Assembly: GCA_002395805.1 (NCBI GenBank)
Contig: DGVB01000029.1
Span: 1-25,010 of the forward strand
Source of the DNA: Bacteroidales bacterium UBA4295
Lineage (GTDB): Bacteria; Bacteroidota; Bacteroidia; Bacteroidales; Paludibacteraceae
Length of the DNA stretch: 25,010 nucleotides
Direction of reading: 5' to 3'
Shown in pieces: positions 13,557 through 20,249 of this stretch. Every line of letters starts with the position of its first letter. Positions within the stretch are counted from its first letter, which is position 1. The position numbers and the translations under genes were made by a program. Under the pieces are notes generated by a model that saw only the letters and a list, made by a program, of their open reading frames with translations, was not told the origin of the DNA and ran no database searches.

Positions 13557-15806
13557 ATGGATTTTTTAGACCAGTTGAATGCCTCCCAGCGTGAGGCGGT
13601 AACATATACCGAAGGACCTTCGCTTATTGTCGCCGGCGCCGGATCCGGCAAGACGCGGGTACTCACCTACCGCATCGCTTATCTCTTGCAGCAGGGGGTC
13701 CCTGCCGGCCGTATTATGGCGCTTACTTTCACCAATAAAGCCGCACGCGAGATGAAAGAGCGTATTATGCGTTTGGTGGATGCCCGCGACGCACGGTATC
13801 TCGTCATGGGCACTTTCCATTCCGTCTGCACGCGCCTCATACGCCCGTACGCGGAGCGGTTAGGCTACACGCACGATTTCTCTATCTATGACACGCCGGA
13901 TAGCAAATCCGTCATCAAATCTATCTGTAAGGAGCGCGGTCTGGATGAAAAGATCTATAAGTCTTCTGCCGTGCTGAGCCGCATCTCCATGGCGAAGAAT
14001 AGCGGTATCTCTCCCCGCGAGTACGGTACGAACCAGCAGCTGCTGCGCGAGGATCGCGAAGCGCGGATGTACGAGTTGGCCGTTGTGTACGAACTCTACG
14101 AAGCGCGGCTCAAAGCCGCTAACGCGATGGATTTTGACGACCTGCTGATCAATATGCTGCGGCTGATGGAGGTCTGTCCCGAGGCGTGCGAGAGATACCG
14201 GCAGCAGTTCCAGTATATCTTGGTGGATGAGTATCAGGATACCAACTATATCCAGTTCCTGCTGGTTAAGAAACTGGCGGAGCCGCAGAATAATATCTGT
14301 GTGGTAGGAGACGACGCGCAGAGTATCTATTCCTTCCGCGGAGCAGACATCCGCAATATCCTCAATTTCCAGCGCGTCTATCCCTCTGCGCGGCTCTTTA
14401 AACTGGAGCGTAACTATCGTTCTACACAGACCATCGTCAATGCCGCTAATTCGCTGATTCATAAGAATCTCAACCAGATAGAGAAAACGGTCTATTCGGA
14501 GAAAGAACAGGGTCAACCGCTGTCTCTCCAGCCCTATATGGATGATCGCACCGAGGCGCTCGGCGTAGCTACTAAAATCCAGCGGATGAAGCATAAGGGC
14601 TATGACTCCTTCGCTGTGCTCTATCGTACCAATGCGCAGAGCCGTGTGATAGAGGGCGAACTGCGCAAACTCAATATCCCCTACCGCATCTATGGCGGCA
14701 CCTCGTTCTATCAGCGTAAGGAGATCAAGGATGCGCTCGGCTATCTCCGTCTGGCGGTGAATGAGCGGGATAACGAAGCCCTGCTTCGTATCGTCGGTTT
14801 TCCGGGCAGAGGTATCGGTGAGACGACGATGAAGAAGGTCGCTGCGAATGCCATCGAGCACCATCGTTGTTATCTGGAAGTGATGCGTTCGCCGGATGAG
14901 ACAGCACTGGAGGTGAGCGCGGCGACGAAAAAGAAAATGCAGGCTTTTGCAGCCTTGATAGACGGCTATCGGGAGCAAAGCGACGCGATGGATGCTTTTG
15001 CTTTTGCCGAGATGGTGATGCGTACCTCCGGCGTGATGACGGCGCTGGCGCTCGATCGCTCCGCCGAAGGTATCGACCGTGCGCAGAACGTGCAGGAGCT
15101 GCTGAATGCTATTCATGAGTTTGTCGAAGGCCGACAGAACGAAGGGATCGACTATACCCCCATCACGGATTTCTTAAGCGAAGTCAGTCTGCTCACGGAT
15201 CAGGACGAGAACCTCACCGATACCACTGCCCGGGTGACGCTCATGACCGTTCATGCGGCAAAAGGTCTGGAGTTTCCGGTGGTTTTTATCGTCGGTATGG
15301 AGGAGAATCTGTTTCCTTCCCAGTTCGCTGTCAGACCGCAGGATATCGAGGAAGAACGCCGGCTCTTGTATGTGGCTATCACCCGTGCGATGGAGCAATG
15401 CTATATCTCTTTTGCCCGCCAGCGCTTCAGAAACGGCTCTTTTGCTTTCAATTCGCCGAGCCGCTTCCTGAATGATATCGACCGTCAGTTCTTTGAACTC
15501 CAGCGTCCCTCCGCTCCCGTAGCTCCTACAATCCCTCGGGTTCCGAGTTCCCCTGGTTTCACTGGTTCCACCAGATTAACAAAAGTTACCCCTGCTTCTA
15601 CTCCCTCTCTTTCAGGAGAGGGTCGGGGTGAGGCTTCATCTCCTTGGCAACCCGGCGATCGGGTCTCCCACCGTGTTTTCGGCGAAGGAATGGTCACGCG
15701 GGTCTATCGCGATGAGGTGACGGAGAACGACAAGATAGAGATCTCTTTCGATACCCAGGGCACCAAAACCCTCCTCCTCTCCCATGCCAAATTAGACCGG
15801 GCTTAA
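13557..15806 (+). CDS. UvrD/PcrA-type DNA helicase
   Basis: SF1A 3'-5' DNA helicase of 749 residues, acting in repair and removal of RecA or stalled polymerase. 'LNASQREAV' (Q motif) and Walker A 'AGAGSGKT' (26-33) are followed by 'TFTNKAAREMKERI', Walker B 'ILVDEYQDTN', 'GDDAQSIYSFRGAD', 'LERNYRS', 'TVHAAKGLEFP' and 'EERRLLYVAITRA'. The C-terminus is a Tudor-like 'GDRVSHRVFGEG' module. The linker before it (about 660-700) contains a GGTTCC-rich stretch and a REP-like palindrome read as 'PSLSGEGRGEAS'. The start at 13557 is set by the promoter 10 nt upstream; an open extension back to 13347 would read through the promoter and opposite gene. Whether to call it uvrD or pcrA cannot be settled here. 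Confidence 0.95.
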   Translation: MDFLDQLNASQREAVTYTEGPSLIVAGAGSGKTRVLTYRIAYLLQQGVPAGRIMALTFTNKAAREMKERIMRLVDARDARYLVMGTFHSVCTRLIRPYAERLGYTHDFSIYDTPDSKSVIKSICKERGLDEKIYKSSAVLSRISMAKNSGISPREYGTNQQLLREDREARMYELAVVYELYEARLKAANAMDFDDLLINMLRLMEVCPEACERYRQQFQYILVDEYQDTNYIQFLLVKKLAEPQNNICVVGDDAQSIYSFRGADIRNILNFQRVYPSARLFKLERNYRSTQTIVNAANSLIHKNLNQIEKTVYSEKEQGQPLSLQPYMDDRTEALGVATKIQRMKHKGYDSFAVLYRTNAQSRVIEGELRKLNIPYRIYGGTSFYQRKEIKDALGYLRLAVNERDNEALLRIVGFPGRGIGETTMKKVAANAIEHHRCYLEVMRSPDETALEVSAATKKKMQAFAALIDGYREQSDAMDAFAFAEMVMRTSGVMTALALDRSAEGIDRAQNVQELLNAIHEFVEGRQNEGIDYTPITDFLSEVSLLTDQDENLTDTTARVTLMTVHAAKGLEFPVVFIVGMEENLFPSQFAVRPQDIEEERRLLYVAITRAMEQCYISFARQRFRNGSFAFNSPSRFLNDIDRQFFELQRPSAPVAPTIPRVPSSPGFTGSTRLTKVTPASTPSLSGEGRGEASSPWQPGDRVSHRVFGEGMVTRVYRDEVTENDKIEISFDTQGTKTLLLSHAKLDRA
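15601..15634. repeat. REP-like palindromic element, copy 3, in frame in the uvrD-like gene
   Basis: Perfect 7-bp stem CCCTCTC (15603-15609) / GAGAGGG (15616-15622) with loop TTTCAG, then TCGGGGTGAGGCTTC. It encodes 'PSLSGEGRGEAS' in the linker before the Tudor-like domain. Its frame is the same as in the copy at 5078-5112. Confidence 0.88.
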
Positions 15807-15865
15807 AGCAGAATAAAATCCGATAAAATGACATCCGTCCTTGCGTATGTCATTTTTTTTTGCAT

Positions 15866-15938
15866 GACAAACTTGACAAAGTTGACCAAGTTCTGCTTCC
15901 AGTTTGCCAAGTTTGTCAACTTTGCCATATCTTTTTTT
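15866..15938 (+). terminator. Hairpin 1 made of 9-bp units, followed by seven T
   Basis: Left arm: three 9-bp units of the form GACMAASTT (15866-15892). Right arm: their inverted counterparts (15901-15926) after the loop CTGCTTCC. A run of seven T follows at 15932-15938. The position after the uvrD stop and the T-run fit an intrinsic terminator; the 9-bp periodicity is unusual. Confidence 0.6.
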
Positions 15939-15943
15939 GTACT

Positions 15944-16007
15944 GACCTTTTTGACTTTTTTGACCGTTTCCTCTTCAAACGGTCAATTCGGTCATATCAT
16001 TTTTTTT
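15944..16007 (+). terminator. Hairpin 2 made of 9-bp units, followed by eight T
   Basis: Units GACCTTTTT, GACTTTTTT and GACCGTTTC run from 15944 to 15970. GACCGTTT (15962-15969) pairs perfectly with AAACGGTC (15977-15984), which is followed by another inverted unit (15985-15993). Eight T follow at 16000-16007. Confidence 0.6.
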
Positions 16008-16011
16008 GCAT

Positions 16012-16061
16012 GGCGATATTGGCGATATCGCCAAAAACGTCAATATCGCCAATGCTTTTTT
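16012..16061 (+). terminator. Hairpin 3 made of 9-bp units, followed by six T
   Basis: GGCGATATTG (16012-16021) pairs with CAATATCGCC (16041-16050), a perfect 10-bp stem. A second GGCGATATC unit lies within the loop side and can form an inner stem with its own GATATC palindrome. Six T follow at 16056-16061. Confidence 0.62.
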
Positions 16062-16116
16062 ACTGTACAAAGGAACAAGTTTCGCTTGCCGACCGAGACA
16101 GTGACGTTAGTGATTA

Positions 16117-16149
16117 GTTAATTATTCCTTAACTATTCGTTAACCATTA
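16117..16149. repeat. 11-bp tandem array, unit STTAAYYATTM
   Basis: Three units at 16117-16127, 16128-16138 and 16139-16149 (first: GTTAATTATTC). The period equals that of the array upstream of glnS, with a different unit. Confidence 0.75.
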
Positions 16150-16177
16150 CCGGTATCATTTCGATCCCGGTTCGGTA

Positions 16178-16199
16178 GTCTCTCGCTAGTGTCTCGTTA
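16178..16199. repeat. 11-bp tandem array, unit GTSTCTCGYTA
   Basis: Two clear units, GTCTCTCGCTA (16178-16188) and GTGTCTCGTTA (16189-16199), preceded by a diverged CCGGTTCGGTA and followed by GTCTG. Confidence 0.7.
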
Positions 16200-16229
16200 G
16201 TCTGATTTTGACTGTGTCTTCGGAGAACC

Positions 16230-16835
16230 TTAGCGATAGATCAGGTAGCCGGCGAGGCCGGAGAGAAGGATCAGAAGGATAGGGTGGGAGGCAAGAGAAA
16301 GGCCTACCCCAAGCCCCTTCCTGAAAGGAGGGGATGTTTTTTGTATAAGCGGTTTCGATATTTCCGGCAGGATGGTCATGATAGCCACCACGGCGAAGAT
16401 GATCCAGGAGACAGGGTCGATGAAGGTGGTGGGTTTCATCAGCAGGAGCGCTGCAGAAGCGATGAGACCAATAACCGTAAACCGCAACATTCTGAGTGTC
16501 TGCTCGAAGTACGGATTACCTTGAAAACGCTTGTTCAGCCAGAAATAGGCTTTGCATATCGATAGCATAATGATCAGGCTAGGCAGGATGATCGCCGTAG
16601 TAGCCAACACGCTTCCCCAGAAACCCGCAGCGGTATAACCGACGTACGTGGCGCAGTTGATACCGATCGGACCCGGAGTGACCTGGCTGACAGCGACGAT
16701 ATCGACGAACTCCTGCTGACTCATCCAGCCGTATTGCTCCACCTCCATCTGGATAAGCGACAAGATAGCCAGACCGCCGCCGAAACCGAAGAGACCGATC
16801 TTGAAGAACGAAAGGAAGAGTTGCAGGTAAATCAT
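16230..16835 (-). CDS. Chromate-transporter (CHR) family protein, second half-size subunit
   Basis: 201-residue membrane protein with the short-chain CHR domain. 'KIGLFGFGGGLAILSLIQ' is at residues 12-29 and 'SQVTPGPIGIN' at 50-60, then hydrophobic segments at about 75-98 and 118-160. Short-chain CHR proteins work as pairs encoded in tandem, as here with the gene immediately upstream. The ligand is named chromate by family; the physiological anion (sulfate or other) is unknown. Residues about 166-181 ('KTSPPFRKGLGVGLSL') are encoded by a REP-like palindrome, between the last two hydrophobic segments. The start lies 5 nt from the edge of a heptamer array. Confidence 0.9.
   Translation of the reverse strand: MIYLQLFLSFFKIGLFGFGGGLAILSLIQMEVEQYGWMSQQEFVDIVAVSQVTPGPIGINCATYVGYTAAGFWGSVLATTAIILPSLIIMLSICKAYFWLNKRFQGNPYFEQTLRMLRFTVIGLIASAALLLMKPTTFIDPVSWIIFAVVAIMTILPEISKPLIQKTSPPFRKGLGVGLSLASHPILLILLSGLAGYLIYR
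16302..16334. repeat. REP-like palindromic element, copy 4, in frame in the second chrA gene
   Basis: Plus strand: CCCTTCCT (16315-16322), loop GAA, AGGAGGGG (16326-16333), one G-T wobble. Read on the minus strand it has the same order as copies 2 and 3 (pyrimidine arm, TTTCAGGA, purine arm, GGGGT). It is translated in a different frame from copies 2 and 3 and is open there too. Confidence 0.82.
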
Positions 16836-16840
16836 TTGGA

Positions 16841-16875
16841 ATTACGAATTAAAAATTACGAATTACGAATTATGA
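16841..16875. repeat. Heptamer array at the chrA/chrA junction
   Basis: Five 7-bp units: ATTACGA, ATTAAAA, ATTACGA, ATTACGA, ATTATGA (16841-16875). The stop codon of the upstream chrA half lies inside it (minus strand, 16858-16856), so the last residues 'IIIRNS' are repeat-encoded. The next chrA start is 6 nt beyond. Confidence 0.88.
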
Positions 16876-17431
16876 TCCATTCGGCGATGAGCGTCAGAAC
16901 GATTGTAGCCAGAATAACCCATACGGGATTAACTCCTCCGAGCCAGATGAGCAAAGCTGCGGCGAGGGACACAAGCAGGGGGAGAGCTGCTTTTATTTGT
17001 GATTTGTGATTTGTGATTTGTGGTTTGTTGCCGATTGCTGTTTTTGCCATTTTGAAGAGCGGCGCGGCGATGAGGGCGACGACGGCGGGACGGATACCTT
17101 TGAAGACCGCTTCTACCGCCGGCAGCTCTTTCCATTCGCTGAAGACCATCGCGATAGCGAGAATGATTACAAAAGACGGCAGAACCGCACCCAAAACGGC
17201 ACCGCAGACACCTCGCCATCCGCCGATCCGCCAGCCGATGAAGATAGCGGAGTTGACGGCTATCAGACCCGGCGCCGCTTGCGCCAGAGCAATCATATTG
17301 AGAAACTCCTCTTCGTCAATCCATCCCTTCCGCTCCACCACTTCCCGCTGGATAAGCGGCAACATGGCGTACCCTCCACCGAGGGTGAAGGTGCCGATTT
17401 TCAAATACGTATAGAAGAGTTGCCAGAACAA
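16856..17431 (-). CDS. Chromate-transporter (CHR) family protein, first half-size subunit
   Basis: 191-residue short-chain CHR protein: 'KIGTFTLGGGYAMLPLIQREV' region at residues 11-31 and 'AQAAPGLIAVNSAIFIG' at 50-66, followed by hydrophobic segments at about 74-98, 112-127 and 148-188. It pairs with the next gene to form the transporter. Residues about 134-147 ('GNKPQITNHKSQIKAA') come from a heptamer repeat and fall in a loop between hydrophobic segments. The gene lies 21 nt downstream of udk on the same strand, so both chrA halves are probably transcribed from the udk promoter. Confidence 0.9.
   Translation of the reverse strand: MFWQLFYTYLKIGTFTLGGGYAMLPLIQREVVERKGWIDEEEFLNMIALAQAAPGLIAVNSAIFIGWRIGGWRGVCGAVLGAVLPSFVIILAIAMVFSEWKELPAVEAVFKGIRPAVVALIAAPLFKMAKTAIGNKPQITNHKSQIKAALPLLVSLAAALLIWLGGVNPVWVILATIVLTLIAEWIIIRNS
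16995..17030. repeat. In-frame heptamer array inside the first chrA gene
   Basis: Four perfect ATTTGTG units (16995-17022) and one degenerate GTTTGTTG (17023-17030). On the coding (minus) strand the unit is ACAAATC-like. The frame remains open and yields the polar stretch 'NKPQITNHKSQIK'. Confidence 0.9.
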
Positions 17432-17452
17432 AATCTATGAAATAGCAAACAT

Positions 17453-18067
17453 TTATTTGTCCGTCAGTTGCTGCTTGACGAACTTGGCCAGCATGTTGAT
17501 CGCGGCGTTGTTATGTCCGCCTTGCGGCACGATCACATCCGCAAAACGTTTGCAGGGCTCGATGAACTGCTCGTGCATCGGTTTCAGCACCCGCTGGTAG
17601 CGCTCAATCACCGCTTCCGCCGTACGTCCGCGCTCGATGACGTCGCGTTTCATAACGCGTATCAGGCGATCGTCTGCATCGGCTTCCACGAAGATCTTCA
17701 GGTCCATCTGCTCGCGCATCCTGGGCTCACGCAGCGCCATAATACCCTCCACGATGATCACCTCCTTCGGCTCGATATGAATCGTCTCTTTCTGGCGCGT
17801 GCACGTGATATACGAATAAATAGGTTGCTCGATCGCCTGACCCTCTTTGAGCATCTTGATATGCTTGCTGAGCAGAGGCCAGTCAAAGGCATCGGGGTGG
17901 TCGAAATTGATATTCTGCCGTTCCTCTACCGGCACATTGCTACTGTCCTTGTAGTAGGAGTCCTGAGGAATAACTACCACTTCGCCTTTCGGAAGACGTT
18001 CGATGAGTTTCTTGACTACCGTTGTTTTACCCGAGCCGGTGCCGCCCGCAATGCCGATGATAAACAT
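17453..18067 (-). CDS. udk: Uridine kinase
   Basis: Pyrimidine salvage: phosphorylates uridine and cytidine to UMP/CMP. P-loop 'GIAGGTGSGKTTVVKKL' (GGTGSGKT at 8-15), 'VIPQDSYYKD', 'NFDHPDAFDW' and 'VIVEGIMAL' are all family hallmarks. At 204 residues it is full length. ATG 18067 begins the conserved 'MFIIGIAGGTGSGKT'. A promoter lies about 65-95 nt upstream, with a heptamer/octamer array in the leader. The two chrA genes follow closely downstream. No odd features inside the gene. Confidence 0.96.
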   Translation of the reverse strand: MFIIGIAGGTGSGKTTVVKKLIERLPKGEVVVIPQDSYYKDSSNVPVEERQNINFDHPDAFDWPLLSKHIKMLKEGQAIEQPIYSYITCTRQKETIHIEPKEVIIVEGIMALREPRMREQMDLKIFVEADADDRLIRVMKRDVIERGRTAEAVIERYQRVLKPMHEQFIEPCKRFADVIVPQGGHNNAAINMLAKFVKQQLTDK

Positions 18068-18072
18068 AAAGC

Positions 18073-18127
18073 CATTTACGATTTGGTCATTTACGATTTG
18101 GTCATTTACGATTTACGAATGATTTCG
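18073..18127. repeat. 7/8-bp alternating array in the udk leader
   Basis: Alternating ATTTACG (7 bp) and ATTTGGTC (8 bp) units from 18074 to 18117, then degenerate AATGATTT. Because the promoter at 18133-18164 faces this way, the array is transcribed in the udk leader. Confidence 0.85.
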
Positions 18128-18132
18128 GAGTG

Positions 18133-18164
18133 CAAAGATACTACAATTCTTGCATATATGCAAA
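18133..18164 (-). promoter_or_regulatory. udk promoter (Bacteroidota type)
   Basis: On the minus strand the -33 TTTG is at 18164-18161, the spacer is 20 bp, and the -7 TATCTTTG is at 18140-18133. The predicted start near 18128 gives a leader of about 60 nt, mostly the heptamer array. Confidence 0.82.
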
Positions 18165-18200
18165 TTTTTGCTGCTATAAATATTTTTTTTTTCTAAAAAT

Positions 18201-18232
18201 CTTGCGTATTCGAAATATTTATAGTAAATTTG
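18201..18232 (+). promoter_or_regulatory. Promoter of the OmpA/TPR lipoprotein gene (Bacteroidota type)
   Basis: -33 CTTG at 18201-18204, a 20-bp spacer, and -7 TAAATTTG at 18225-18232. The predicted start near 18237 gives an AT-rich leader of about 40 nt. Confidence 0.82.
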
Positions 18233-18277
18233 CAGCGGATTTTGAAAATCAACATAAATTAACAAATTTATATGCAT

Positions 18278-19963
18278 ATGAAAAAAGGTTTATTTCTTAG
18301 CCTCATTGCTGCTGCAGTAGTGTTGGCATCTTGCAACAAAACGTTGCCAAAACCCGAAGAGATCACCGTTAACCCGAGCCCGCTGGAGAAGGTAGGCAGC
18401 AAGGTAAATGCGGACATCACCGGTACTTTCCCTCAGAAGAAATTTGCTCGCAAGGGCGTGTTGAAAGTTACTCCGGTCCTGAAATTTGACGGCCAGGAGG
18501 TATTGGGCGAGCCTATAACCTACGTAGGCGAGAAGGCTAAAGAGAACGGTAAAACCGTTAATTACAAGAACGGCGGTACGTACAAACAGAGCTGCTCGTT
18601 TGACTATGTTCCCGCAATGCGCAAATCGGAGCTCTATCTGCGTTTTGAGGCAAAGGTAGGCAAGAAGGAGATTGAAATCCCGGACATGAAGATCGCTGAC
18701 GGCGTTGTAGCTACCTCTGAGTTGGCAGAAGCCAAGGATAACAAGACCGCTACCACTCCGGACAAGTTCCAGCGCGTTATCCAGGAGCTGACCGAGGCTG
18801 ACATCAAGTTCCTCATTCAATCCGCTGAACTCCGCTCCTCTGAGACCAAGAGCGACGGCGTGAAGGGTATCCAGGCTGCTATCAAGGACGCTAAGGACAA
18901 CGAGAAGAAAGAGATCAACAAGATCGAGGTATCCGGTTACGCTTCTCCTGATGGCGGCATGAGCCTGAACGAGAAACTGGCGCAGAACCGTCAGAAAGCA
19001 GCTGCTAACTTCCTGAAGAAAGACCTCAAGAAGAACAAAGTGAACAAGGCTATCGAGTCGAATATCACCGCTGAGGACTGGGAAGGATTCCGCAAAGCAA
19101 TGGAGAACAGCAATATGCAAGACAAAGACCTCGTTCTCCGCGTGCTCTCTATGTACAGCGATCCCGAGGAGCGTGAGGCTCAGATCAAGAACCTGAGTTC
19201 TGTATACGGCACTATCGCTGACGAGATCCTGCCTGCTCTCCGTCGCAGCCGTCTGATCCTGACGACCGACCTGATCGGCAAGAGCGATGACGAGATCCGC
19301 GAGATTGCCAAGAACGATCCTTCGCAGCTGAGCGTTGAGGAGTTGCTCTATGCTGCTACGCTGACCAACGACAAAGCAGAGAAACTGAGACTGTACAAAC
19401 AAGCAGCTGACCAATACAACGACTACCGCGCATGGAACAGCATGGGTCAGATCTACTTCAACGATGGTGAGATAGCTGAGGCTCGCCGCTGCTATGCCAA
19501 GGCATTGGAGATCCAGCCGAATGATCCGGACGTGAACTATAACGCCGGTATCGCAGCTATGGCTGACGGCGATCTGGACAAAGCAGAAGAGTATCTGGGC
19601 AAGGCTGCCGGCACCAAGGCTAACCTGTCCGCCGCTATGGGTACCCTCTACACCCAGAAGGGCGACTACGCAGCAGCTAAGAAAGCTTACGGCGAGAACG
19701 CAACCAACAACGCTGCTGTTCAGCAGATCCTGAGCGAGGACTACGCAGGTGCTGCCAAGACTCTGGCTAACGTAAAAGAGCCGAACGCTACCACCGCTTA
19801 TCTGAAAGCAGTTGTTGGCGCTCGTACCAACGACAAGGACGCTGTGTATGCTAACCTCAAATCCGCTATCGAGCAGGATGCAAAACTCAAAACTCGCGCA
19901 GCTCAGGATATCGAGTTCGCTAAGTTTGCAGAGGAAGCAGAGTTCCAGGCAATTGTTAAATAA
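18278..19963 (+). CDS. Envelope lipoprotein with OmpA-like and TPR regions
   Basis: 561 residues. A lipoprotein signal ends in the lipobox 'VLASC' (Cys19), so the protein is lipid-anchored in the envelope. A beta-rich segment follows (about 30-140). An OmpA-C-like stretch lies at about 210-255 ('EINKIEVSGYASPDGG', 'NEKLAQNRQKAAANFLKK'), typical of peptidoglycan-associated domains though incomplete by eye. TPR-like repeats run from about 368 to 475 ('AWNSMGQIYFNDGEIAEARR', 'DVNYNAGIAAMADGDLDKAE'). Codons are strongly skewed to AAC, AAG, GAC and CTG relative to neighbours, suggesting high expression. ATG 18278 ('MKKGLF') is preferred to 18272 ('MHMKKG'). I know of similar OmpA/TPR proteins in Bacteroidales but no assigned function. 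The stop overlaps the next start (TAATG). Confidence 0.85.
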   Translation: MKKGLFLSLIAAAVVLASCNKTLPKPEEITVNPSPLEKVGSKVNADITGTFPQKKFARKGVLKVTPVLKFDGQEVLGEPITYVGEKAKENGKTVNYKNGGTYKQSCSFDYVPAMRKSELYLRFEAKVGKKEIEIPDMKIADGVVATSELAEAKDNKTATTPDKFQRVIQELTEADIKFLIQSAELRSSETKSDGVKGIQAAIKDAKDNEKKEINKIEVSGYASPDGGMSLNEKLAQNRQKAAANFLKKDLKKNKVNKAIESNITAEDWEGFRKAMENSNMQDKDLVLRVLSMYSDPEEREAQIKNLSSVYGTIADEILPALRRSRLILTTDLIGKSDDEIREIAKNDPSQLSVEELLYAATLTNDKAEKLRLYKQAADQYNDYRAWNSMGQIYFNDGEIAEARRCYAKALEIQPNDPDVNYNAGIAAMADGDLDKAEEYLGKAAGTKANLSAAMGTLYTQKGDYAAAKKAYGENATNNAAVQQILSEDYAGAAKTLANVKEPNATTAYLKAVVGARTNDKDAVYANLKSAIEQDAKLKTRAAQDIEFAKFAEEAEFQAIVK

Positions 19964-20199
19964 TGTCGGTATTATTTCCGAAGACAAATAAACCCCGTGA
20001 GTGGGACTATCGCCCCATTTACTATGACAAGGACAAGGAGGCGCGCAAGGATAGAAGACTTGCGCGTCTTCATCACGGGGCCTTCCGTGAGGAGCACGAG
20101 AAGAATATGACCGAGCTGCGCAAGAGAAAAGAATCCAAATTGGTCTTCTGGCTGGCGCTGCTCGGACTTCTCATCGTAGTTTTCTACGTGCTTCTCTAA
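19963..20199 (+). CDS. Small basic single-pass membrane protein, unknown function
   Basis: 78 residues. The N-terminal 55 are highly charged ('PREWDYRPIYYDKDKEARKD', then Arg/Lys/Glu-rich and probably helical). Residues 59-78 form one transmembrane segment ending in 'FYVLL', so the charged part should be cytosolic. I recall conserved small proteins of this shape ('Y.PR(Y/F)YDP.KE' start, C-terminal hydrophobic segment) in other Bacteroidales but no function. The start overlaps the stop of the lipoprotein gene by one base, so translation is probably coupled. Confidence 0.82.
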   Translation: MSVLFPKTNKPREWDYRPIYYDKDKEARKDRRLARLHHGAFREEHEKNMTELRKRKESKLVFWLALLGLLIVVFYVLL

Positions 20200-20201
20200 A
20201 C

Positions 20202-20249
20202 TCTCAACTTTAAACTTTAAACTCTAAACTTTAAACTTTAAACTTTAAA
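20202..20249. repeat. Heptamer array upstream of mutL, unit AACTTTA
   Basis: Six to seven 7-bp units (AACTTTA, with AACTCTA/AACTCTC variants) fill the whole gap between the small membrane protein gene and the GTG start of mutL. No promoter boxes were found in it. Confidence 0.9.

Larger units (their letters stand above)
15807..16229. other. Gene-free, repeat-rich block between convergent uvrD-like and chrA genes
   Basis: 423 bp with no convincing gene. It holds a promoter-like TTGCGTATGTCA (15841-15852) without a -7 box, three successive hairpins each followed by a T-run (15866-16061), two 11-bp tandem arrays (16117-16149 and 16178-16199), and nothing else I recognise. Open frames across it give repetitive tripeptide-like translations typical of repeats rather than protein. 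Confidence 0.85.

Noticed and set aside
15841..15852. TTGCGTATGTCA as an eighth promoter
   Set aside because: Identical to the -33 region of the thioredoxin-like gene promoter, but no TAnnTTTG follows at 19-21 bp and no gene starts downstream. Kept only as part of the repeat block description.
15828..16121. A 97-codon open frame (and an 85-codon one in another frame) over the gene-free block
   Set aside because: The translations are runs of near-identical tripeptides from the 9-bp units (such as 'NLTKLTKF' and 'YWRYRQKRQYRQ'), in two frames at once. The hairpins and T-runs explain the sequence better than a protein.
15601..16334. CRISPR array or integron attC-like site suggested by the palindromes
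   Set aside because: No equal-length repeat/spacer alternation, no cas or integrase gene, and no attC-type core sites. The copies are dispersed and of several types.
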